Assembly (NCBI GenBank): GCA_963845285.1
Contig: CAWJRO010000038.1
Coordinates: 1 to 7,544 of the forward strand
Direction of reading: 5' to 3'
Origin: Methanobacterium_C sp963845285
Lineage (GTDB): Archaea > Methanobacteriota > Methanobacteria > Methanobacteriales > Methanobacteriaceae
Length of the DNA: 7,544 nt
Positions 1-5,548 of this stretch are shown here, piece by piece. Every line of letters begins with the position of its first letter. Positions within the stretch are counted from its first letter, which is position 1. A model generated the notes under the pieces. That model was not told the DNA's origin. It ran no database searches and saw nothing but the letters and a program-made list of their open reading frames with translations. Position numbers and translations under genes: made by a program.

Positions 1-148
1 CAAAAACTGACTCAACAGGTTTTAAACTGCTTTTATCAGTCTTAACTTATGGAATAACTTATGACTGGCTATTGCATATAAAACTTTTGTCATTATATAA
101 TACTATGGGACAATAATTGATTCTTTCTATATTTATTTTATATTTTCT

Positions 149-167
149 TAAATAAAAAGTAAAAGGT
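149..167 (-). terminator. T-rich terminator of the dehydrogenase gene
   Basis: Read on the minus strand, the sequence starting about 16 bases after the dehydrogenase stop is CCTTTTACTTTTTATTT, followed by more AT-rich sequence. Archaeal RNA polymerase terminates at such T-rich tracts without a GC hairpin. No stem-loop is visible, so the call rests on composition and position. The rest of 1-182 holds no gene; its only small curiosity is a direct repeat AACTTATG at 44-51 and 57-64. Confidence 0.4.
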
Positions 168-182
168 TTAGGCTCATCTAGT

Positions 183-1178
183 TTAAGATTCCTCTAATTT
201 TTTTTTGACTTCACGAGCCATTTCCATTGTAGATGCACAGCCCCCCATGTCAGGGGTCACAACCTTACCTTCCCTTAAAACAGTTACCATCGCATTTTCA
301 AGCTTCTGAGCTTCTTCATATTCTCCAAAGTAATCCAACATCATACATGCTGAAAGTATCATTGCAGAAGGATTTGCAATTCCTTTACCCGCTATATCTG
401 GTGCTGAACCATGTACTGGTTCAAAAAGTCCATTTTTTTCACCTATATTTGCTGAAGGTATTAAACCAAGGCCACCCACCAGTCCTGCTCCCTCATCAGA
501 AAGTATGTCCCCGAATAAGTTGGTTGTAACTACCACATTAAAAGTCTGAGGCCTTGTAATGAGGTACATTGCAGTTGCATCAACGTATAAGTCTTCTAAC
601 TTGATATCTGGATAATTCTTCCCAACTTTGTAAAAGGTTTCCTTGAATATTCCATCTGTTTTTTTCAGTACGTTTGCTTTGTGAACCGCTGTAACTTTTT
701 TTTTTCGAATTTTAGTGGCATATTCAAATGCAAATTTACATATGCGTTCGGAAGCTTTCCGGGTTATGACTCTTAAAGCTGTTGCACCATCTTCTGTGTA
801 CTCTTCCACTCCAGAGTAAAGTCCCTCTGTATTTTCCCGTACTATAACAAAATCAACATTGTCAAAAAGGTAGTTAGTTCCTTCATAAGATTTCACAGGA
901 CGGAGGTTCACGTAGAGATCCAGGGCTCTTCTGAGAGTTATTATTCCACTTTTTTGGCCTGGAACTGTAGTAACTGCTCCAAAAAGTGTTGCATCTGTCT
1001 TTTTTGCAATTGAAATTGTCCTGTCAGGAATTGTTGTTCCAGTCATTTTAAAACATTCATTTCCGGCCTTTGCGGTTATATAATCAAATTCAAGATTTAA
1101 AGCCTCCAGAACATATAATGCGGCTTCCATCACTTCAGGCCCTATGCCATCACCAGGTATAACAGTTATTTTGTACAT
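183..1178 (-). CDS. aksF: Isopropylmalate/homoisocitrate dehydrogenase family protein, probably AksF
   Basis: A 331-residue beta-decarboxylating dehydrogenase that oxidises and decarboxylates a 2-alkyl-malate-type substrate. All expected active-site residues are present: arginines 83 and 93 in ITLRRALDLYVNLRP, Arg114 and Tyr121 in RENTEGLY, Lys167 in HKANVLK, Asp200, and Asp224/Asp228 in FGDILSDE. The GSAPDIAGKGIANP loop (257-270) with Asp261 is the NAD-preferring type. After FGA (66-68), the segment VTTVPGQKSGIITLRR resembles homoisocitrate dehydrogenase AksF of methanogens, which makes 2-oxosuberate for coenzyme B. Archaeal LeuB usually has a GAAGETAADV-like sequence there. AksF is therefore preferred, but LeuB of leucine synthesis is not excluded. 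The ATG at 1178 follows AAGTGATTTC, a match to the GTGAT part of the archaeal Shine-Dalgarno. The gene is intact and of normal family length. It follows the HxlR gene on the same strand at 356 bp, so it is probably a separate transcript. Confidence 0.8.
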   Translation of the reverse strand: MYKITVIPGDGIGPEVMEAALYVLEALNLEFDYITAKAGNECFKMTGTTIPDRTISIAKKTDATLFGAVTTVPGQKSGIITLRRALDLYVNLRPVKSYEGTNYLFDNVDFVIVRENTEGLYSGVEEYTEDGATALRVITRKASERICKFAFEYATKIRKKKVTAVHKANVLKKTDGIFKETFYKVGKNYPDIKLEDLYVDATAMYLITRPQTFNVVVTTNLFGDILSDEGAGLVGGLGLIPSANIGEKNGLFEPVHGSAPDIAGKGIANPSAMILSACMMLDYFGEYEEAQKLENAMVTVLREGKVVTPDMGGCASTMEMAREVKKKLEES

Positions 1179-1203
1179 GAAATCACTTTTAGGTTTTTTT
1201 ATG

Positions 1204-1252
1204 TTAAATTAAGTTTAGATTAAGCTTTAATTAGTTTAAATTAAATTTAAAG
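1204..1252. repeat. Degenerate 10-11 bp tandem repeat of TTTAAATTAAG type
   Basis: Five consecutive units can be read: TTAAATTAAG, TTTAGATTAAG, CTTTAATTAG, TTTAAATTAAA and a partial TTTAAAG. The period is close to one helical turn. It overlaps the likely promoter and leader of the dehydrogenase gene. Confidence 0.5.
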
Positions 1253-1256
1253 GTGT
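1243..1256 (-). promoter_or_regulatory. Candidate TATA box for the dehydrogenase gene
   Basis: On the minus strand the sequence reads AACACCTTTAAATTT, a possible BRE-like ACC followed by TTTAAATTT. It would place transcription start near 1222 and give a leader of about 44 nt before the ATG at 1178. The region is so AT-rich that other TATA-like stretches exist, for example TTATTTAATA around 1265-1277, so this is only a candidate. Confidence 0.3.
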
Positions 1257-1534
1257 TAAATAGTGATATTAAATAAATTTTGATACATTAAATCAGTTGG
1301 TAAATCAATTGTTACTATCCAAATTAAGAGTATCTAAATTTCATTATCAATCAGATTATATCCCACTTTTATTATGTTCCATATACATTCTTGATTTAAT
1401 TTGTTTTAAATTAATTTGTTTTTAAACATAACATGAACCCTTTTGTTAGGTTTTTTCCTGTTTTTGACACATAAATCTAATTAAAATTATTATACAGATT
1501 ACTCCTTGAAAATTAACTCCACTTTAAATTAAAT

Positions 1535-1894
1535 TTAGTCCTTTTGAATTTGGTCGCAGGTATGCCAGCGTTCACCCCATTCAGCCATGGGTTGGGTTAC
1601 TTTGGATAGCTCTTTGCCCTTTTCTGTCAGAGAATATTCAACTTTTATGGGTGCATCATCAATTATTTTCTTTTCAATTATTCCATAATTTACCATATTT
1701 CTTAACTTAGCAGATAATGTTCTAGAACTAATTTTTTTCAATGATTTTGCTAATTCGTTGTATCTAAGAGGTTTATCTGCTCTTAAAAGGTCCCTTATAA
1801 TTAGTAATGTCCATTTATTCCCAATTAATGCAATGGTCTTTTCAGCAGGACACTTTATTTCCTCAAATCCCTCAGGGTACTGTAGTTTATTCAT
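1535..1894 (-). CDS. HxlR-family winged-helix transcriptional regulator
   Basis: A 119-residue single-domain regulator. The HxlR/DUF24 signature is clear: Cys-Pro near the N-terminus (Cys15), IGNKWTLLIIRDLL (24-37), LRYNELAKSLKKISSRTLSA (43-62, the recognition-helix region), GIIEKK and KVEYSLTEKG forming the wing (71-93), and MAEWGERW (103-110). In bacterial relatives the conserved N-terminal cysteine senses electrophiles or oxidants; that role is inferred here. A second cysteine is Cys113. A GTG at 1903 is possible, but the ATG at 1894 is preferred because GGTGAT lies 4 nt upstream and itself contains that GTG. It is divergent from the PNPOx-like gene across 138 bp, so autoregulation and control of that gene are likely. 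Family confidence is high; the ligand is unknown. Confidence 0.92.
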   Translation of the reverse strand: MNKLQYPEGFEEIKCPAEKTIALIGNKWTLLIIRDLLRADKPLRYNELAKSLKKISSRTLSAKLRNMVNYGIIEKKIIDDAPIKVEYSLTEKGKELSKVTQPMAEWGERWHTCDQIQKD

Positions 1895-1898
1895 TTTT

Positions 1899-1904
1899 AT
1901 CACC
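1899..1904 (-). promoter_or_regulatory. Ribosome binding site that fixes the HxlR start
   Basis: On the minus strand GGTGAT sits 4 nt before the ATG at 1894. It matches the 3' part of the archaeal GGAGGTGATC motif and includes the alternative GTG codon (1901-1903), which argues against that GTG being the start. Confidence 0.7.
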
Positions 1905-1937
1905 TTAATCTGTTCAAAATACAGTTTTAATAGTTAA

Positions 1938-1972
1938 CTTTACCTGTTGATACTTGCTTTACTGTTAGATAC
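1938..1972. promoter_or_regulatory. Candidate operator: 16-bp direct repeats in the divergent promoter
   Basis: Two 16-bp copies start 19 bp apart: CTTTACCTGTTGATAC at 1938-1953 and CTTTACTGTTAGATAC at 1957-1972. They agree at 12 of 16 positions, with CTTTAC and GATAC fully conserved at the ends. A third CTTTAC begins at 1987. Placed between the HxlR gene and the flavoprotein gene, they are natural candidates for the HxlR-type regulator's binding sites; this is inference from position. Confidence 0.45.
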
Positions 1973-1989
1973 AAGCAATATATATGCTT
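1973..1989 (+). promoter_or_regulatory. TATA box inside a short dyad, promoter of the flavoprotein gene
   Basis: AAGCAATATATATGCTT has perfect AAGCA/TGCTT arms around an ATATATA core. The core is a good archaeal TATA box and predicts transcription start near 2006, leaving a leader of about 25 nt to the ATG at 2033. A regulator bound to the arms would compete with TBP, which would suit repression. Confidence 0.5.
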
Positions 1990-2032
1990 TACATTGTACA
2001 GTTAGTTTACTTATGAACATGGAGGATGAAAT

Positions 2033-2437
2033 ATGAATGAAGTAGTGAAATTTTTAAATGAAAACCCAGTACAATACCTTGCAACAGTAGGTTTAGATGG
2101 CAAACCTAAAGTTAGACCATTTCAGTTTATGCTTGAAAAGGAAGGAAAACTTTACTTCTGCACAAACAACCAAAAAAATGTTTATAAACAACTTAAAAAA
2201 TCCCCGTATATTGAGGTTACCACTTCAAGCCCCACCTTTGCATGGATAAGGCTCAGTGGTAAAGCTGTATTTTCTGAGGATATGGAGATCAAAAAAGCCA
2301 TAATTGAGAGTAATGAACTTGTAAAGTCACAATATCAAACTGCAGGTAATCCCATTTTTGAGATTTTTCATCTTGAAGAAGCAAAAGCAGTGATAACCGA
2401 CTTTTCAGGCAAACCACCAGCAGAGTACACACTCTAG
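2033..2437 (+). CDS. PNPOx-like FMN-binding split-barrel protein
   Basis: A 134-residue small flavoprotein of the pyridoxamine-5'-phosphate-oxidase-like superfamily, of the short stand-alone type rather than true PdxH. Visible hallmarks are the first barrel strands and phosphate-binding stretch YLATVGLDGKPKVRPF (15-30), YFCTNNQKNVYKQLKKSP (41-58), and WIRLSGKA (71-78). Members bind FMN, F420 or heme, usually as dimers in the cytoplasm; the cofactor cannot be told from the sequence. The start is clear: GGAGG at 2021-2025 lies 7 nt upstream of the ATG. It is divergent from the HxlR regulator and followed at 90 bp by an alpha/beta hydrolase with no obvious terminator between, so an operon is possible. 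A role in reductive detoxification or redox response is inferred from this context. Confidence 0.85.
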   Translation: MNEVVKFLNENPVQYLATVGLDGKPKVRPFQFMLEKEGKLYFCTNNQKNVYKQLKKSPYIEVTTSSPTFAWIRLSGKAVFSEDMEIKKAIIESNELVKSQYQTAGNPIFEIFHLEEAKAVITDFSGKPPAEYTL

Positions 2438-2527
2438 TTCTTAGGCTTACATATGCATTGAAACATCTGAAAATCATTTATCAAGAACTAAAAATATCAA
2501 GTAACTAAAAAGGAGAAAAATATCAAA

Positions 2528-3181
2528 ATGGAAGTTAAAATGGAAAGAATTCATGATAACATTCCCTGCATACAGTTTACACCTTCAAAATCAAGGGGTG
2601 CAGCGGTGGTTGTCCATGGGTATGGAGGTTCAAAGGAAGAACAGCTCGGAATGGCATTGCGCGTTGCAATGAAAGGAATCACAACCTGTGCAATTGACCT
2701 TCGCGGCCACGGAGAAAACCAGAGACCCCTTGATTTAGATGTTTTACAGGATCTTGAAACTGCTCTGGATTACTGCAGACAGTTTGGAAAAGTTGCAGCC
2801 ATAGGTCACTCCATAGGAGGACGCCTTGCACTTACAAGTAGTGCAGATTACAAAATTGGAATATCACCCGCACTCGGCAAGGAATTTGCGAGGGAAACCC
2901 AGGAAAAATTGAGGGATCGAAGGTATTACAGGGTAAAACAACCAGTATTCGAAACACTCTTTAAGTTGATAGTAAATATGCCTCCAGAAAACTTTGAAAA
3001 GGAGAACTCCCTTATTGTCTACGCTTCACGTGACATACCTGACATACAGGCCCGTTGCAAAGAATTAAAATTCCAAGGTTTTTCCACAGTCCAAATAAAA
3101 GGAGCATTCCACAATGATATTTACACACTTGAAGAAACCTTCGAGGCTGTGACTGGTAAACTTCGAGAGTGGTTTAATTAA
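2528..3181 (+). CDS. Alpha/beta hydrolase (serine hydrolase/esterase-like)
   Basis: A 217-residue cytoplasmic protein of the alpha/beta hydrolase fold, shorter than typical lipases and without a signal peptide. The oxyanion region is VVVHGYGGSKEE (27-38). IDLRGHGEN (56-64) is the usual loop after strand 4. The nucleophile elbow is GHSIGG with Ser95, and the remaining triad candidates are Asp169 (YASRDIPD) and His195 (GAFHND). All three are in the correct order, so it is probably active; the substrate is unknown. The start at 2528 has AGGAG at 2511-2515, 12 nt away; an internal ATG at 2540 is farther from it. It lies 90 bp downstream of the flavoprotein gene on the same strand. Several stretches look less AT-rich than neighbouring genes. 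Confidence 0.85.
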   Translation: MEVKMERIHDNIPCIQFTPSKSRGAAVVVHGYGGSKEEQLGMALRVAMKGITTCAIDLRGHGENQRPLDLDVLQDLETALDYCRQFGKVAAIGHSIGGRLALTSSADYKIGISPALGKEFARETQEKLRDRRYYRVKQPVFETLFKLIVNMPPENFEKENSLIVYASRDIPDIQARCKELKFQGFSTVQIKGAFHNDIYTLEETFEAVTGKLREWFN

Positions 3182-3196
3182 ATAAATAATGTTAAC

Positions 3197-3233
3197 ATTT
3201 TATTCCTTTATTTTAATTTTATTTTTCTTATTT
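3197..3233 (+). terminator. T-rich terminator after the hydrolase
   Basis: The plus strand reads a long T-dominated tract starting about 16 bases after the hydrolase stop, including TTTTATTCCTTTATTTTAAT and ATTTTTCTTATTTC. It has no GC stem and fits archaeal oligo-T termination. Confidence 0.5.
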
Positions 3234-3261
3234 CATGGATCTGTTTTAATAATTAATGTAA

Positions 3262-3302
3262 CCTTTTTATGTCTTCAATGAAATAATTTATTCCAATGGG
3301 AG
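3262..3302 (+). promoter_or_regulatory. Promoter and start-deciding ribosome binding site of the TPR gene
   Basis: ACCTTTTTATG at 3261-3271 is a BRE/TATA-like element that would start transcription near 3290. GGGAG at 3298-3302 then lies 8 nt before the ATG at 3311. The earlier in-frame ATG at 3296 overlaps this motif and would sit almost at the transcript end, so 3311 is the better start. Confidence 0.4.
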
Positions 3303-3310
3303 TTATAATA

Positions 3311-4106
3311 ATGTTTAATGTTCAAAGTAAACTTAAAAAAAAGTTTTTAATGGTTCAGGGTAATGTTGCTTTGAAAAAAAGTGATTTTGAAGAAGCTTTG
3401 AAATGTTATGATGAAGTTTTAAAATTAGATTCAATTGATTTAGATGGATTAATCCATAAAGGCATAATTTTGAAGGTATTGAAAAGAAATTCCGAAGCTT
3501 TCGAATGTTTTAATAAAGTTTTGGATATTTATCCAGAATCTGACAAGGCTTGGATTAACAAAGCAGATATTCTTGCGGATTTGGGGAAGTATGAAGAAGC
3601 TCTTGAGTGTTATAATGAATCTTTGAAGTTAAATTTGAATCCTGAAGTATTGAATAATAAAGGGAAATCTTCTTGAGGATAGGGGTAAATATGGAATGGC
3701 TCTTGAGTGCTACAATAAAATATTGGAGATTGATTCTAATTATGTTGTGGCTTGGAATAATAAGGGAGTTCTTCTTAAAAATTTGGGTAAATACAAAGAT
3801 TCTCTTGAATGCTATGACAAAGCGGTGGATTTATTTCCAGAATATGCTGTATTTTGGATTAATAAGGGTATTGTTTTGATTGAACTTGAAAAATATAAAG
3901 CTGCATTGGAATGTTTGGATATTGCTTTAAAACTTGATCCAAATGATTATAGGGCATGGTATAATAAAGGAATTGTCTTTAAAAAATTTGGAAAAAATCC
4001 GGAGGAATTAGACTGTTATAACAGGTCTTTAGAACTAAATCCAGATTATGAAGATGCTAAAAAAGCCAAAAATGGGATTTTGTCTTCTGAAAGTAAAAAT
4101 ATTTGA
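3311..4106 (+). pseudogene. Tetratricopeptide-repeat protein, interrupted by a one-base frameshift
   Basis: The two reading frames together encode about 264 residues made of seven TPR units of roughly 34 residues. Typical repeats are ADILADLGKYEEALECYN, GVLLKNLGKYKDSLECYD and GIVLIELEKYKAALECLD, with W-NKG and L-P/LD motifs between helices. The first frame runs 3311-3676 and stops at TGA just after NNKG; the homology continues in the next frame as GNLLEDRGKYGMALECYN to the stop at 4106. The switch lies at AAAGGGAAA (3659-3667); removing one base there restores one ORF and the fourth repeat. There is no signal peptide or membrane segment. TPR proteins are protein-interaction scaffolds; the partner is unknown. 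A real mutation, an assembly error in a short homopolymer context, or +1 frameshifting would all fit. The second half could be made only by reinitiation, for example at the ATG at 3696. Confidence 0.85.
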
Positions 4107-4669
4107 TTATCAAACCTATAATCCAACTTCAGGATATTTAAATTCAGTGATGGTAGATCAGACTAATGCATTCCTGAATGGAACATCTTTAGAATATCTT
4201 AATCGGAATAATAACCATATTGTAAAAACCGTGCTGATGTCATTAATTACAAATCCACATATTTCTACAGGTTACTTCTTTAGATCAGTAGCGTTATTTT
4301 AGATGTCTAAGTAAAAAGTCACTAATACAACCCTTGGGTTTTTATCTTTCATTCTTCCAATAGGTCCTTATATTTTATTATATATTCAGTTATTACTATT
4401 TTAATCAGATTTGATTTACTAAAAGTTGCATTGCTGCTCATAAAGTCATTAGGGAGTTTATAATCAGAAGACTGATACAAACAATAACATTATAAATTCT
4501 TTACATATAATAGTTGAAATATGAAAACTTAGATAGTAAGGGCAGTCGATTGGGGAAACATCCAGCGGGGTCCAACATTTCAGGCAATATTTAATTATTT
4601 TTTTCAGGTTCCAACAAGTTACCTTTACCTGTTGTTTTTGATAGTGCTGGAATCCATGTAGATGATATC
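4107..4669. other. Gene-poor stretch with possible coding remnants
   Basis: No gene is supported here. A plus-strand frame overlapping the end of the TPR gene stays open to 4302, about 65 codons past the TPR stop, but has no ribosome binding site and no recognisable motif. Around 4540-4590 the DNA is richer in G and C than its surroundings and can be read in short protein-like stretches such as GKHPAGSN, broken by stops. This suggests decayed coding sequence upstream of the next ORF, but it is weak evidence. Confidence 0.5.
4329..4354 (+). terminator. Possible terminator: short stem plus T-rich tail
   Basis: AACCC at 4329-4333 and GGGTT at 4336-4340 can form a small stem with a tight loop, followed by TTTATCTTTCATTCTT. 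It lies about 220 bp after the TPR stop, so it could end that transcript or be chance. Confidence 0.3.
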
Positions 4670-5167
4670 ATGCATGATTTAACACCAGTTACAAAGAAAC
4701 TCAATATCATTGATGCGGGTATAGGCTATGATATACTCAAAGGCAAACACAAACGTCTGGCAGATGATTTCTTGAGTAAGTGGTATGGAAAAAACGAGGC
4801 ACAGATCCCGAATAAAAAAAAGAAAGAAATAACCCAGTTATATTCTGATATAAAAACCAATGTCCATTTGCGTCAGATGGACTTCAGAAATGAAGCATTG
4901 CTTGATGCAGGGATTCCAAAACCATATTTACCAGGAATGAGAGTTCCATTCAGGCACGATAAAAATTTGAGGTTGATCATGCCTGTCGAAGAAAGCATTG
5001 CCCAGAAAGTCGAGGGTTATTACCAACCTTTCAAATATAAAAAACCAGTAACAAGAATTTATGGCAATTTAGTAGGGATAAAACCCCTAAAAGATGAACT
5101 AACTGGTGGAATTGAAACTTCAAGAAAACAAGTAAAATATTTATGGAGACACGTGAAAAAGCCATAG
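4670..5167 (+). CDS. Unrecognised basic protein, possibly N-terminally truncated
   Basis: A 165-residue lysine-rich ORF that I do not recognise. It has no signal peptide, no membrane segment and no obvious repeat. Visible blocks are GKHKRLADDFLSKWYGKN (25-42), a lysine cluster NKKKKEIT, a loop GIPKPYLPGMRVPFRHDKN and a conserved-looking C-terminal part with YQPFKYKKPVTRIYGN ending in WRHVKKP. The composition looks like a genuine soluble protein. The ATG at 4670 has no good ribosome binding site. The same frame stays open upstream to a stop at 4592-4594 and reads protein-like residues (LPLPVVFDSAGIHVDDI) without any usual start codon. The present ORF may therefore be the C-terminal part of a longer gene whose 5' end was lost. 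It stands alone in a 1.4-kb gene-poor region. Function is not assigned. Confidence 0.5.
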   Translation: MHDLTPVTKKLNIIDAGIGYDILKGKHKRLADDFLSKWYGKNEAQIPNKKKKEITQLYSDIKTNVHLRQMDFRNEALLDAGIPKPYLPGMRVPFRHDKNLRLIMPVEESIAQKVEGYYQPFKYKKPVTRIYGNLVGIKPLKDELTGGIETSRKQVKYLWRHVKKP

Positions 5168-5412
5168 ATGAAATAGTAAGGCTGCTCTTTCCTACAAATA
5201 CTTGTCAATAAAACGATCTTCAATTTTAATCTCTGTATTCTTCATGCTCATGATTTTAATGCATTGGTCATGTTGGAATGGGTTGTTATCATTTAATGTT
5301 AAAAATAAGTAAGTTTCCAGTTCAATTATTTGATTTAAACTTAAAAAAGAATATTAAATCCCAATATTTTTCAAGCATGACAAAAACTATATTTGAAATG
5401 AAATATAAAAGA

Positions 5413-5462
5413 TAACAAAATGTTACTAAATGTAATTTCTTACTAAGTAATTTGTTACTAAA
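5413..5462. repeat. Three TTACTAA repeats with local dyads, operator-like
   Basis: TTACTAA occurs at 5423-5429, 5440-5446 and 5455-5461, spaced 17 and 15 bp. The first two units continue as GTAATTTC and GTAATTTG, so each forms a TTAC/GTAA dyad. A further dyad TAACA-AAA-TGTTA spans 5413-5425. The cluster lies about 90-135 bp upstream of the HEAT-repeat start and just upstream of its likely TATA box. Confidence 0.5.
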
Positions 5463-5497
5463 TATAGGTTTCGATGATAAAATTTTCAAGTAGTTAG

Positions 5498-5505
5498 TTT
5501 AAGTA
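5498..5505 (+). promoter_or_regulatory. Candidate TATA box of the HEAT-repeat gene
   Basis: TTTAAGTA would place transcription start near 5527 and give a leader of about 22 nt before the ATG at 5549. The match is modest and TAAAAT around 5478-5483 is an alternative. Confidence 0.25.
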
Positions 5506-5538
5506 CAGTTTTGAGGGAATAAAAAAATAATATGTTGT

Positions 5539-5544
5539 GGTGGT
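5539..5544 (+). promoter_or_regulatory. Ribosome binding site that decides the HEAT-repeat start
   Basis: GGTGGT ends 4 nt before the ATG at 5549 and resembles the GGTGAT part of the archaeal motif. Two upstream in-frame GTG codons (5537, 5540) overlap or lie within it and have no motif of their own at a good distance, so ATG 5549 is preferred. Confidence 0.5.
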
Positions 5545-5548
5545 AGGA

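Larger units (their letters stand above)
1179..1534. other. AT-rich intergenic spacer, no gene
   Basis: This 356-bp stretch separates two minus-strand genes. No convincing ORF with a ribosome binding site was found on either strand; a plus-strand open run of about 50 codons near 1270-1424 has leucine/isoleucine-rich noise composition and no start signal. The part nearest the dehydrogenase gene holds the degenerate tandem repeat and a candidate promoter, both listed separately. No RNA gene or clear terminator for the HxlR gene was seen. Confidence 0.7.
5168..5536. other. Gene-poor stretch upstream of the HEAT-repeat gene
   Basis: No supported gene. On the minus strand, 5192-5353 is free of stops for 53 codons and reads with plausible protein composition (for example MKNTEIKIEDRFIDKYL at its end), but it lacks a usable upstream start and a ribosome binding site. 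The right part holds the TTACTAA repeats and the likely promoter of the HEAT-repeat gene, listed separately. Confidence 0.5.

Noticed and set aside
1270..1424. Plus-strand stop-free run of about 50 codons in the spacer before the HxlR gene.
   Set aside because: The translation is low-complexity and leucine/isoleucine-rich, with no start codon context or ribosome binding site.
2013..2036. A seven-codon upstream frame (MNMEDEI) whose TGA overlaps the flavoprotein ATG as ATGA.
   Set aside because: It has no ribosome binding site of its own and its first codons lie close to the predicted transcript start. The GGAGG inside it serves the main gene, so the overlap is probably chance.
2435..2490. 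Inverted repeat TAGTTCTT/AAGAACTA between the flavoprotein and hydrolase genes.
   Set aside because: Only 8 AT-rich base pairs with a 40-base loop and no T-rich tail; too weak for a terminator or an operon-processing site.
3673..3879. Hydrophobic open frame within the TPR gene that looks like a small membrane protein.
   Set aside because: It lies in a third frame across clear TPR coding sequence, and its hydrophobicity follows from the AT-rich repeat codons.
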